From Dendrophyllia cribrosa (lineage: Eukaryota > Cnidaria > Anthozoa > Scleractinia > Dendrophylliidae): a stretch of DNA of 64,000 nucleotides. Location of the stretch: contig JAJLRJ010000007.1 of NCBI GenBank assembly GCA_024195265.1, positions 13,583,328 to 13,647,327 on the forward strand, read 5' to 3'. Made by a program: the position numbers and the translations under genes. The notes beneath the pieces are model-generated. The model was not told the origin of the DNA and made no database searches. It saw only the letters and a program-made list of their open reading frames with translations. Of the stretch, positions 53,514-64,000 are shown piece by piece (position 1 is the first letter of the stretch; each line of letters starts with the position of its first letter).

Positions 53514-54018
53514 TTAGTTGAATGAAAAGCGTTCGTTGATTCCGTGGGGTTTGAGAGTGCCGATTTGAAAGATGATTTTTTGTTCTAGGTTTTTACGGCT
53601 TTCTGTGTTACCCTGGTGTAGGGAAAGGCCGCAGATTGTCATGTGTTGTTTAGAATGGTTAGTAAGATTAAAATGGCGCGCGACTGGTTTGGATGCGTCT
53701 TTGTCATTTTTTTCAACGTCTCGGAGATGTTCACGAAAACGGTCGCCCAGTCTCCTCCCTGTTTCGCCAATGTATATCTTTTTGCAAAAAGTACATGTTA
53801 TGCAGTAGATAACATTTACGGAGGTGCATGTAAAACGATCAGTGATTTTAATAGATCGTTTGGGTCCTGTTATTTTGTCCGCGTTGTGAATGAAAGGACA
53901 AGTGTTACATCGTGTGCGTGTGCATTTGAAAGTTCCCGGTACATCGTCAGATTTCAGTGCGCTCGTAACTAGAAAGTTGCCTATGTTTTTGTCACGTTTG
54001 AATGAAATTAGTGGGGGT
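53514..54018 (-). pseudogene. PLE protein C-terminal fragment (GIY-YIG), left half
   Basis: The minus strand carries the same residues as the right half from ISFKRDKNIGNFL to the end at GINERFSFN, including YIGETGRRLGDRFREHL. No start codon is present and the reverse transcriptase is absent. The plus-strand frames over these bases are shadows. Confidence 0.85.
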
Positions 54019-54021
54019 TAA

Positions 54022-55074
54022 AAAAAAATTGGCGCTACCTCTTCCAGTAAAGAGGAACTTAATCAATTCATAACTTCTGTCAATACTTTTCATCCAGCTC
54101 TAAAATATACCTGGGAAATTTCCGAAACCTCAGTCGCTTTTCTTGACATTAATATTTCAATCAACGGTAACAGTTTATCCACAAGTGTGCACTACAAACC
54201 TACAGATTCCCACAGTTATCTGTTACATTCATCCTCACATCCATCGCACGTTAAAAACGCCATTCCGTATTCTCAATTTCTCAGACTCCGACGTCTATGT
54301 AGTGATGACTCTGATTTTTCCAACAAATCAGAAGAAATGTGCCAGTTTTTCAAGAAACGTGGGTACCCTGACTCTGTTGTTAATACGGGCCAACAACGTG
54401 CACAACAGATCGACAGACAATCAGCACTACAAACGCCACAGAAGGAAGAGAACGAGAGAATTCCATTCACCCTCACTTTCCACCCACACAACAACACAGT
54501 CAAAAACATCATTTTAAAAAATTTCAAATTACTCCAAAACGACCCCGAAACTGGCAGAATTTTTTCACAACCCCCACTAATTTCATTCAAACGTGACAAA
54601 AACATAGGCAACTTTCTAGTTACGAGCGCACTGAAATCTGACGATGTACCGGGAACTTTCAAATGCACACGCACACGATGTAACACTTGTCCTTTCATTC
54701 ACAACGCGGACAAAATAACAGGACCCAAACGATCTATTAAAATCACTGATCGTTTTACATGCACCTCCGTAAATGTTATCTACTGCATAACATGTACTTT
54801 TTGCAAAAAGGTATACATTGGCGAAACAGGGAGGAGACTGGGCGACCGTTTTCGTGAACATCTCCGAGACGTTGAAAAAAATGACAAAGACGCATCCAAA
54901 CCAGTCGCGCGCCATTTTAATCTTACTAACCATTCTAAACAACACATGACAATCTGCGGCCTTTCCCTACACCAGGGTAACACAGAAAGCCGTAAAAACC
55001 TAGAACAAAAAATCATCTTTCAAATCGGCACTCTCAAACCCCACGGAATCAACGAACGCTTTTCATTCAACTAA
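54022..55074 (+). pseudogene. PLE reverse transcriptase end and GIY-YIG nuclease, right half
   Basis: An open frame of 350 codons without a true start. The first 120 residues are the end of a PLE reverse transcriptase (SVAFLDINISINGNS, HYKPTDSHSYLLHSSSHPSH, IPYSQFLRLRRLC). A linker follows, with CTRTRCNTCPF and TCTSVNVIYCITC (Cys pairs typical of PLEs), then the GIY-YIG core (KKVYIGETGRRLGDRFREHL) and the end at SFN. The catalytic YxDD part of the reverse transcriptase is missing because of 5' truncation. The frame has no stop or frameshift, so the copy is fairly young. Confidence 0.88.
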
Positions 55075-55164
55075 TCTACATTTGTTTTTCACGTCACCAA
55101 ATTTCCACCAATAGCGTGGCTCCACCGCTTACTATATAAAACCACACACTACCCACAATTCCTT

Positions 55165-55213
55165 GATTCGCTCCGACGAAGGGCTAGCGCTCGAAACGTC
55201 AGCTATTTGAATC
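55165..55213 (+). ncRNA. hammerhead-like motif, right PLE half
   Basis: The same motif as 53375-53423, on the plus strand: gattcgct, ccgacga, gggc-tagc-gctc, gaaacgtc, agc ... gaatc. It lies about 90 bases after the PLE stop. Confidence 0.4.
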
Positions 55214-55425
55214 TTTTTACGGTGGTCAATTTACCTTATCGACTCAGTCGATAAAACTAAATTCTCGCTTTTTTGATAGACCCGCGATCGAGAAAAATTG
55301 GCGGCGAGGCCGCGAGAAGAATGGGGACGAGTCCAATTGATATACTCGCGGCTTCGCCGCTTGCGCGTGGCGGCTCCTCCGCAAAAACAGCACCCCATCC
55401 CGCCAGCTGCGCAGGCTACACAAAG

Positions 55426-57066
55426 CGTTAAACAAGATATAGTTTTCAGGGAAAGTTATGCAAATTTTCACCCGTTCCATCATCTGTAAACTTTTTTAAT
55501 TCCCCAGTGTATTAGATGTTAAAAGATGATTGCCGTTTAATTTCCTCCCAGTGTAATGATTTCACGCTAAGATGTTTTGCTATGTCGCGCTAAATTTGTT
55601 TTACTCTTCAATTCTTTGACTTCAAACTCAGTATGGAAAATTAAAGGCGATCTGTGGATTTAACCTTACGTTGTTTCGTATTCACGAGATGGCTTTTAGA
55701 GCCCTTTGATTGCTGTTCCACTTAGAAACGTACTGCCGATGAACGTCCACCACAAATCGTATAATTTGTTTATTAAAGTTGAAATTGCAATTATTCGATT
55801 TCTGTGGCGGGCCGTTGGCTACAGGTTAGCCTGATACAGGTTAGCTTAACAGACTTGATACGGGTTAGCAAATTAAAACGGACTTGTTCTTCTGAAATTG
55901 ATTTACTGACTGAAATATGACCTAAAGTACAAAAGCTTAAATGTCAATCAATGTTCCTAATCCTTTATGCAAATCAATGTTCTAAATCACGTGGTTCTCA
56001 ATCATCTTTAACGAAACAATTGCTATGGAGTGCGAACTCAGATTTCTTTGCCAGGAGACATTCTCCCTTGTCTTTTTCTCAGACTGATATCGTTATTTTT
56101 ATTTGCTAAGCAATGTTTAACCAGAAAAAATGTTTTTTTTATGGAGATGAAGCCTGTGTAACTGGCGGTTTTGTTGACGCGCGCGATGCTGACACTTATG
56201 TCCAGAAATGCAGGTAACTCGGACCTTGGGTACCTCATATTACACACAATTATTTGTCATTTGCATATGACTTCATGTTTGACAGAATTGCTTGCGTTTA
56301 GGTGAGAATTAGGGTTAGGGGACACTTCATGATGTCTATCATAAAGAGCATGAATCTCATTCAGTTTCTTACTAACGCATCTTCGATAACCACAATTACT
56401 TAATCACTAAGCGTTAACATAAACTTGCTAGTATTAATAACAACAACCGTTTGAATAGACTGGTTTAAAAAAAACCCGACATGTTCCTTACGAAGGCCCG
56501 CAGCAAGGTTAAAATAACTGGGGGGCCGACCAAATTGGCCAAGCAAAGCTACGCCGTCAAAAAGTAGACATTAAAGAGCTTACACTTAACGACCGGTTTA
56601 AATTTATTTTTCTGTGGCTAAAAGGGTAGGGATTTCACGAGTCGAAAGGTTGTGAAAAAGGAAACTTTGAGCGTCAGAATTCAAGACTGATTGTTGTGCA
56701 TTAATTTGTTTTAATTATATATATATATTGGCACATTGATTGTTTTTTAACTTCAAAATGTAGTAGTTTTTCTTTTGTTGGAGCAAAAATATGGAATCCA
56801 TTCCATTCCGATCACATCTGCAAATTCTCTCTCCGCTTTTAAAACACAGATTAACAATCTCGCTGTCTTCTAGTTAGTACAAGATTTTACTGATCATTGT
56901 ATAACAGGAATAGTATTTTTTTTAGAACACGGCTTTTCTGTAAAGCAAATAATCAGTTACTGATGTAACACCGTGTATAAATAAAGTTTATTCATGCATT
57001 CATTCATTCACTCATTCATTCTCTCTCCCCGCAGTCGCTACATCGACAGCGAAAAAAACGTTCTTT
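55426..57066. other. no recognisable gene
   Basis: AT-rich. The stretch 56489-56580 (aaggcccgcagcaaggttaa, ggccaagcaaagctac) recurs at 62697-62830 and is a dispersed repeat. A ttca/cattcatt simple repeat lies at 56993-57021. Confidence 0.45.
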
Positions 57067-58583
57067 AAGGACGTTCGCGCGAAAATTCTACAAGACAGAT
57101 TTTTTTCAAACTTATGCTACGGTCTGATAATGAATTACTGATGTCAGAAATGCAGAAAAAATTGGAGGTCACCGAATTGATTTAATAGATATAGTGTGTA
57201 GAAATATACCCTGTTTTTGAAAAGATATTCCTCGTAACATGACATGGTGTCCATGGATTTTAGTTAAAAAATATCAAAGATGAATCGCTGGGGAGAAACT
57301 ATTATATTCAAATGTTATCTAAGTGGGCCTGATTCGTAAATAATTCGAACTGTTTTCAACCTTAAAATGAGTTAACCTTTTAAAGAGGGCATTCGGAAAC
57401 AACATACAGCTGAGATATGAGTGTAATTCGACGTCGCGTGATTAAAAATGAAAAAAAAAATCAAACTTCTACAAGACAGATTTTTTTCCTTTTTTCAAAA
57501 ACTGTAGATAATCGGTAAAGAAAGTGATATATGAAGAAAAAAATAGGGGTCACCGAGCATCCAAGCGAGTAAAATCTAAGTGAAGTTAACGCAACGGCTA
57601 CCAGCCCTTTTTAAGGCCCGTTTACACAGGCGATTTTTACGGCGATTTTTGCGGCGATTTACGCGGCGATTCCAAATCGCGCGTGTAAACTAGCGGCGAT
57701 TTCATGGCGATTTCGTGGCGATTTCTTGGCAATTTTATGACCTTTTTGCAGCGGTCATTGCAGAGCGCATGCGATATGTTAACACAAAGCACGACAGCAC
57801 CATGTCTCCAATTGTGCTACTTCGTTGCGAATGAAAACGTAACATGTAACATGAATGGTTATATTGAAATAGACGTAGAGGCGACTCAAATAGTTGCAGT
57901 GTGTTTGGGTATCGGTACAGTTTTTCTTCGTCGCCGCCAAAAAAACGTCAATGGCGGAAAATTTGGGTTAAGCCGTGGATCTCGACGAGGGAAACAGACG
58001 AGGCACTCTTTCTCTGCCCAACGGTTAATTATATACTCTTCTTCTAAAGCCGTCCAAGTTTTCTTGCTTCCTTTCTTTTTTGGAGAACAAGGGTGTTTGC
58101 GACAAAACACCCTTGCGGGGGAGGGGGGATACGTCAACGTAGGTTTTTGTCACCCTCCAGCGGAAAAATCGCCGGTAAATCGCGTCTAAATTCGAGCAAG
58201 TTCGAAATAGAGGCGATGCCATGAAATCGCCGCTAGTTTACACGCGCGATTTGGAATCGCCGCGTAAATCGCCGTAAAAATCGCCACAAAAATCGCCTGT
58301 GTAAACGGGCCTTTAGATTTCTTGCTTTGCGCGCGTGCTCGTGCATATGGCGTAGCATGGCGTTGCAATAGCGAAGCGCACAATTACTATTTATAGAACT
58401 AAAACTCAGACAAACAAACCAAAAGTGACTCTCAGGGGATTCCTAATAACGAATTTCTATTGTCAGAAATGCAAGAATAAACAAGAATAAATTATAAACT
58501 CAGACAAACATGAGTACTGACGTCATTTGTGCGCTTTGCTATACGAATTGCGTGCGCAGTAAAGATGCGCATAAACAATTAGC
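57067..58583 (+). mobile_element. MITE, 'aaggacgttcgcgcg' family, copy 2, with insertion
   Basis: The left end aaggacgttcgcgcgaaaat and the interior match the complement of copy 1 (4838-5509). The sequence is interrupted at 57614 by a 699-base element and resumes at 58313 with tttcttgctttgcgcgcgtg. The right end is lost around 58583. Confidence 0.75.
57614..58312. mobile_element. Harbinger-like non-autonomous element
   Basis: Inverted ends aggcccgtttacacaggcga and tcgcctgtgtaaacgggcct lie between tta duplications (57611-57613, 58313-58315). Subterminal gcgatt words extend the pairing to about 110 bases. The interior has a plus frame of 161 codons (57704-58189) and a minus frame (57886-58137) reading KKTWTALEEEYIINRWAEKE, which looks faintly like a Myb/SANT helix. 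These may be remnants of the two genes of a full Harbinger element. Confidence 0.75.
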
Positions 58584-58978
58584 ATGTACTCGTTCGAGAA
58601 GTAAGGAAATCGCGAAATCAGACATGCGGGATTGGCGTGGTAATAACATGTTGCTTCTTTGATCGAGGCTTGCTTGTTTTTCCAATCCCTATTGATTGCC
58701 GGATTGATTGGCCGGAAACAAAAGTTGGCAAAAGTTGTTGCTGCACCCCTCATGCAGACTTTTGCTTTCTCTGGTAGGAGTAGCAGTACAAAGGGTTGGT
58801 CGACGTTTTTATGGATTTCTGTCTACAGAGGACGTTTCAGTTTTATCAATCTTTATTAGACAAATACATTATTTTCAAAATTGTAGGCACCCGCAGGTAG
58901 CATCAAGCTAATCGAGGCGATAAATAAATTGGTAGATAAAAAAATAAACTGAGTCTTACAAGATTTTGAGTGACACAT

Positions 58979-59442
58979 TTAACAAGTCGGATAATTATTT
59001 TCACACACAGAATAAAATAAAACAAAGAAGAATATCAAGAAATCATGTCTATTATTGTGTAATTTTCGTAGATTATTTTTGAAAGCAATTTTTGGGAGTG
59101 TTTTCAAGTTGTTCGGCAGCGCATTCCAGACCTTTGCGCCTACCCTCGAGAAAGACTTTCGTTGAATTTCCAATTTTGCACCTTTAATGTAGAAGTGATT
59201 ATCTCGTTATAAGAATTCACTTGGGAAACATTAGTAAACAGATGCGTAATATTGTTTGGCGCAAGCTTATTCGAGACTTCATACATTAATTTAGAAATTG
59301 TTTCAAAATAGATAAAGCTCAGAGGCAGAGTATTAGTATTAATAAATAATGGAATGGCATGTTCCTCCTTTTTCTGATTATATATATATATTAGACGCAG
59401 AGCTCGCTTCTGCAGAATTAGATTTGATTGAGTGGTGGCCAC
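58979..59442 (-). pseudogene. LINE reverse transcriptase C-terminal fragment
   Basis: The minus strand reads LILQKRALRLIYIYNQ, HAIPLFINTNTLPLSFIYFE and ITHLFTNVSQVNSYN. After one frameshift near 59165 it continues KSFSRVGAKVWNALPNNLKT and AFKNNLRKLH. This is the conserved segment following the reverse transcriptase of CR1/Jockey-type non-LTR elements. 5'-truncated and dead. Confidence 0.8.
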
Positions 59443-59444
59443 AT

Positions 59445-62400
59445 TTGATGTTGTGGGGCGATAAGCCTCGGCTAGGGCCGTTCTCGAGCCTTTTCGCTGC
59501 CATGCGCCTTTGCAAACGTATGCATGTGTTCCTTAATTATCAGCCCTGACTTTTCAGCTACTGCAATTGAATCAGCTTGCATCAGTACCCTGTCGGCTTT
59601 AAAACTTAGGCACTGGCATGAAACTTAACGCTTGTTAACTTTGCATTCTACTCTTCCGAGCTTAGCCGACTTAGAAACCACTTCAAATTAACAGCTGTAA
59701 TAAAGCCTCGCTTGCTGAACGATTGGGACCAAACTGATTGAAGTCTTATTTATTGGGACTTACTAGGCGCGCCAGGCTCAATTAATGTGACAGCAGGTTA
59801 CCGAGGCCACAACTCCCCCGCACTGAGATTTGTCAACTAACTATAAGCTGAAACAAACCTACCTATGTACTATAATTGTAGACATGTCTGGGTTCACGGA
59901 CCGTGAGAACCAGAAGGCCATAAACTATTAGGACAAAACAGTTAATCAGTCGACCCAAGCATACCAACCGGACTGAAGTAGACTAAATAGAAACTAACCA
60001 ATGGAAATTACTGAATTGTAAATGCCTATATCGAAATGAGCCCTGACATGCGCTGTCGGGTCTGTTGGGTAAGTCAGGCTTGGCCAAGGTTGAATTGAAT
60101 TAACCCAAACATGTCCATCGACTGAGGAAACTATTGTTAAATGCCTTAACCACTTAGACAGTCGAGAATAACAACTGAATACGTGATACGATACGTGTGG
60201 CCTAACCTTGACTAACCTTATCCTTTAGATCACAAGATTAGTATTTGAAAAGCAAATCAATCAAACGACAAAACTATAACTGTTACTGAACGTTGCAAAC
60301 TAAGCGATAAGGTAATGAGCTGAAATTAATCAAACGCCATTTTTGCTATGCCTTGCTGGAGGGTTGGTTTCTTCTGGATGCCAGCCGGGGCGAGTTAGGA
60401 AGCATAAAGCGCTCTATCCTCCACTGCACATGCTATCCTTTCTTATATCCAAAAGTGCCTGTTGTACGGGCGAGAAATTCATTCGAGAACCACATTTGAA
60501 CTGCCAAACCTCTGAAATCTCATTTATTTATACAACTAAAACAGCTAAAATCTTGCACCACAATAAGATGAACGGTTTTTAGACTTCCACTAAAAATAAT
60601 TATGTTGAGTAAGACCGTGTGACGATTTCGAGATTTAACGAGTTTTTCTATATCTACACTGCAAGAAATGGATACTCAAATCGGTCTCCAAAACTGCATT
60701 TTCCATAAACACTTTTGTAAAATCAAACAAGGCAAAAAAGCGTGAATCAATTTTCCTGGACGTACACCTAGTCAAGACACTGTAACGTGACAACATTGTT
60801 TGGACATGCCTCAATGAAAATCGTTTTCTTAAAATCTTCTCTAGTCAGTCTAGTGCACTGATAATGGTTGAACTTTACTTGATTTTAAAATTTATGTGAC
60901 CAACCGGTCATACCATACGTTCTAGTTTAGATAATTTCAGAACATAAGTATTTTTGACTACTCTCATTCCATTTCGAAAGTGCTGAAGTGATAAAACAGA
61001 TAAAAAAGCCCGGCGTATCAAATATGCCACAAAGGACAAAACAATCGAGGGGAATCGGTTACTGAAAAAGGAATTTTAAGAAAAAAAACCAGAGCTAATT
61101 ACACAGTTATGATATCGGTCATCATATACCATGATTTGTCAAGGAAATTTCTAGCATACTAAAAATTCAGCTGAAACTGATTACATCAGGCTTAATTTGC
61201 TTTCGGATATCAAGGCCTTTTGGGTGAAGGGGGACTTAAACCAGTCAATTAAAACTCTCAATCGACACTGAATCGAATCCTTTTTAAAATGTTAAAGGTC
61301 AATATCTGGTACACGAAGTGAGCTTCAGAAATAAAAAAAAAAGTGAGGATGCATCATTTTGATAAAGCTAGAACAGATAATCTGCTGCGGCAGCAGAAAA
61401 AAGCGAATGCCGCGAGATTTAGCGGCTTTTTTTCATTGGACAAGGGGGCTAGAATATTAAATTCAGTGACTTACCTAAAAAATAACTCAAATGAAGATTG
61501 GCTGGGAACAAAGAACGTATAAGGAAAAATACCATAACTATTATTTCTCTACGGTTAATAAGGAAAAATAATGATGAATAAATACGTGAATGTACTCCTC
61601 ACGTATAAATCACAAATTCCAGATGGGCCGTTGGCGGAATGGTCACACCCAGTCACACCAGTAGAACAGTCCGAAAAATGTCTCGTTGGCTGGGTAGTTG
61701 AATAGAGTAGAATAGTCTGCTATACATACAGAAACGGAAAAGACTGAGCTACTGCAAATCCTCTAATGGTTAAAAAGATCGCTGAGATATCATATAAATA
61801 GGAGGGAAAATGACAAAAGACCTTTTACCAAAATAGCGTCCAAATTCTACTGAACACAAGCCAGATGCAGCAGCTCCAGTAACACATCAGATCAACTGCT
61901 GTTGAAATCGAACACTGACAAAACTCGCTAATCGTAGCACGTTTCCTGTTTATATTCGGCACAACAATTTCAAGATCAAGATTGTGTGACCAGCCGAATT
62001 TTATAATTGCCGCAAATATCGGAAGCTTCCAGTACGAAGAGAGGGCCTGGAAACGAATGCATTTCAAACTGCCAGCGCCAGAACGGAAAAAGGGACTAAA
62101 GGCAAATAACAAAAAAAATCGTTAGCCTGAAAGGAAGCAGAAGCATTAAGCTTCCTGTCAGCCAGCATCCATACATACATATGACATGCCAGCATTTTTT
62201 CATAGGAAGTAAAATCCCAGCAGGATTTCTATCCCATGAAAAAAAATTCCAGCCAGGTGAACTTCGGCCGGTCTGGAGCGGATTAATTGAGGAGCAGTTT
62301 CGTTGGGTACTTCTAAAACTGCTGACATGTCAACTGACAACTCCTGGCTAATCGCTTGTTATACAGGCACACCACCCGAAGCTTTGATCCTAATCGTTTT
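59445..62400. other. no recognisable gene or repeat
   Basis: About 3 kb of AT-rich, apparently low-copy sequence. Frames up to 95 codons have no recognised domain and no convincing splice sites. It could hold untranslated or regulatory sequence. Confidence 0.45.
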
Positions 62401-62403
62401 CTT

Positions 62404-62486
62404 AAAACTGAATGCAAGGCTGGCACAACGTCAAAGGACAGATTTATTAAATGGCCAGCCGTAGTGCCAGCCTTGCATTCAGTTTT
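62404..62486. repeat. perfect 23-bp hairpin
   Basis: aaaactgaatgcaaggctgg (continuing cac) and its exact complement gtgccagccttgcattcagt (continuing ttt) flank a 37-base loop. Confidence 0.85.
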
Positions 62487-62696
62487 GTATTTTCACATTC
62501 AAGTGACGCCTGGCACGAGATCTTTCACAACGAAGATCCGGCAACTATAGCTACCAACAAGTTTAATTTCTGCGTCGTGTGGACCTCTGCATTCAAAGGT
62601 TTTTCCGTTTTCTTTACCAGTACATCATCACAGACATCAATCATCATCAAATTCCGGTCTTCATTCCTCCGGCCGACCATTCAAACCAGACCTCAG

Positions 62697-62830
62697 AGGC
62701 AGGCCCGTAGCAAGGCTAAAATAACTGGGGTGGTGGGGGAGGGCGGAGGGAGGGTGCGGGGGAAGGGGGCGGGGGGAGGGGGCGATCAAATGGGCCAAGC
62801 AAAGCTACCCCCCTCCCAAAAAAAATAGAC
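62697..62830. repeat. dispersed repeat 'gcccgtagcaaggctaaaataactgg'
   Basis: It shares aaggctaaaataactgggg, gggccaagcaaagctac and tagacatta with 56489-56580, but carries a G-rich expansion (62728-62785) in its middle. Confidence 0.7.
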
Positions 62831-62832
62831 AT

Positions 62833-63100
62833 TAGGGAGTTTAAGGAACGATGACGGTGATGGCAACGAGAACGTCAAAAAAGCAATATGTTTAGTAAGA
62901 AAACAACAACTCTGCATTTTGATCCATTTCTTTGCCGTTCCTGCAAGACTACGACATGAAATTTCCTTATTTCATGGACTTTTTATGCAGTTATGTCCAG
63001 GATTGCAGCTAATTAGATGCATGGCAAATTTAATAAGCGTCACAAAGTGTCCTCTTGCTCTTCAACTCAAATTCAACATCACTTGTTTTCAAAAATTCAG
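62833..63100. mobile_element. partial MITE of the 'agggagcttaa' family
   Basis: agggagtttaaggaacgatg, gcaacgagaacgtcaaaaa and ccatttctttgccgttcctg follow the order seen in the 9793-10617 element. The right end is missing. Confidence 0.55.
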
Positions 63101-63350
63101 ACAATAAACGTCACGAAGTGTCCCCGAAATTCTGCTCTTTAAGTAAAGATAAAAAGGTGCGTTTACCCTAACCTAAAAACAACACTAACACTAATGCTTA
63201 CCTTACATTTCAAAAAAAGATAGTTAACGCTTAGACTTAAGAATGGGGTTAGTTTCTAGAGAAACTGTGGTGTTGCGTCGGTGGGGGGATGAAACACGAG
63301 AATTTAGTTTTATCGACTGAGTCGATAAGGTAAATTGACCACCGTAAAAA

Positions 63351-63399
63351 GATTCAAATAGCTGACGTTTCGAGCGCTAGCCCTTCGTCGGAGCGAATC
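63351..63399 (-). ncRNA. hammerhead-like motif, third PLE copy
   Basis: Same sequence as 53375-53423, so the same reasoning and the same U4 to C deviation apply. Confidence 0.4.
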
Positions 63400-63489
63400 A
63401 AGGAATTGTGGGTAGTGTGTGGTTTTATATAGTAAGCGGTGGAGCTACGCTATTGGTGGAAATTTGGTGACGTGAAAAACAAATGTAAA

Positions 63490-63946
63490 TTAGTTGAATG
63501 AAAAGCGTTCGTTGATTCCGTGGGGTTTGAGAGTGCCGATTTGAAAGATGATTTTTTGTTCTAGGTTTTTACGGCTTTCTGTGTTACCCTGGTGTAGGGA
63601 AAGGCCGCAGATTGTCATGTGTTGTTTAGAATGGTTAGTAAGATTAAAATGGCGCGCGACTGGTTTGGATGCGTCTTTGTCATTTTTTTCAACGTCTCGG
63701 AGATGTTCACGAAAACGGTCGCCCAGTCTCCTCCCTGTTTCGCCAATGTATATCTTTTTGCAAAAAGTACATGTTATGCAGTAGATAACATTTACGGAGG
63801 TGCATGTAAAACGATCAGTGATTTTAATAGATCGTTTGGGTCCTGTTATTTTGTCCGCGTTGTGAATGAAAGGACAAGTGTTACATCGTGTGCGTGTGCA
63901 TTTGAAAGTTCCCGGTACATCGTCAGATTTCAGTGCGCTCGTAACT
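63490..63946 (-). pseudogene. PLE GIY-YIG C-terminal fragment, third copy
   Basis: The minus strand encodes TSALKSDDVPGTFKCTRTRC to GINERFSFN with YIGETGRRLGDRFREHL intact. The apparent start (MFTK) belongs to the joined opposite copy and is not a native start. Confidence 0.85.
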
Positions 63947-64000
63947 TTCGTGAACATCTCCGAGACGTTGAAAAAAATGACAAAGACGCATCCAAACCAG

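Larger units (their letters stand above)
53264..55266. mobile_element. head-to-head pair of PLE fragments with 14-bp target duplication
   Basis: gcttttttgataga stands at 53250-53263 and again at 55267-55280, so the whole pair inserted as one unit. The left half is a minus-strand 3' fragment (53265-54019), the right half a plus-strand fragment (54020-55266). Their 5'-truncated sides meet at about 54019-54022. From 54560 onward the right half is the complement of the left half. The left half carries about 60 bases more at its 3' end. Confidence 0.85.
53209..55418. mobile_element. hAT-like MITE split by a PLE insertion
   Basis: The left end (tatcctgcgtagctggcggga, from 53211) and the complement of the right end (tagcctgcgcagctggcggga) match. 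cacaaag is found on both outer sides (53202-53208, 55419-55425). Everything between 53264 and 55266 is the later PLE pair; the remainder is a MITE of about 200 bases. Confidence 0.65.
63241..64000. mobile_element. second head-to-head PLE pair, cut by window end
   Basis: 63241-63946 is a minus-strand PLE 3' fragment nearly identical to 53265-53970. At 63946 it joins a plus-strand PLE segment starting ttcgtgaacatctccgagac, matching 54850 onward, through one to three shared T bases. The same architecture as at 53264-55266, with different truncation points. Confidence 0.85.

Noticed and set aside
53572..53972. Plus-strand frames of 78 and 109 codons, repeated at 54616-55016 (minus) and 63548-63784
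   Set aside because: They are antisense shadows of the PLE GIY-YIG coding sequence.
1..64000. CRISPR array, bacterial operon or rRNA gene
   Set aside because: No regularly spaced identical repeats with unique spacers, no clustered co-directional frames with ribosome sites and no rRNA core sequence were seen.

Overview
The window is animal nuclear DNA, most likely from a stony coral or a close cnidarian. This is inference from content, not from a marker gene. There are split genes with GT-AG introns, tRNA-headed SINEs, Penelope-like retroelements (PLEs) with GIY-YIG domains, a BEL/Pao LTR retrotransposon, and a dense, nested population of small inverted-repeat transposons. There is no bacterial-style gene packing. 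Most short open frames are not genes.

Two host genes can be supported. A minus-strand gene of the gamma-butyrobetaine / trimethyllysine dioxygenase family (2-oxoglutarate, Fe(II)) starts at 40986 and runs down through at least eleven coding exons to 24850. All directly joined exon phases agree. One exon (expected Cys-rich part of the N-terminal domain) and the last exon were not found. A plus-strand C2H2 zinc-finger gene has its whole coding region in one exon, 49039-50157.

Layout: 1-16.9 kb is repeat-dominated intergenic DNA (SINE, foldback and MITE copies, one PLE fragment at 11.8-12.4 kb). 16963-23476 is a nearly intact BEL/Pao element with 448-bp LTRs differing at two positions, 5-bp target duplications and two single-base frame breaks. 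24.8-41 kb is the dioxygenase gene, whose introns hold a PLE split by a MITE, a minisatellite grown next to a SINE head, a tRNA-like palindromic insertion, two further SINEs and a pogo/Tigger-like MITE. 43-44.7 kb holds a probable 5' leader exon and two foldback elements. 45.5-48.9 kb contains a 1.15-kb tandem duplication. 49-50.4 kb is the zinc-finger gene. 53.2-55.4 kb holds two PLE fragments joined head to head inside an older MITE, bounded by a 14-bp target duplication; the same arrangement recurs at the right edge (63241-64000). 57.1-58.6 kb is a MITE carrying a 699-bp Harbinger-like insertion, for which a related copy at 4838-5509 lacks the insertion. 58979-59442 is a LINE fragment; 59.4-62.4 kb holds nothing I recognise.

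The main biological interest is in the transposon structures: the repeated head-to-head PLE insertion with hammerhead-like sequences near the PLE ends, a probably very recent BEL/Pao insertion, and a MITE family (CCCGGGGG ends, 8-bp duplications) whose interior is built of a short reiterated word.
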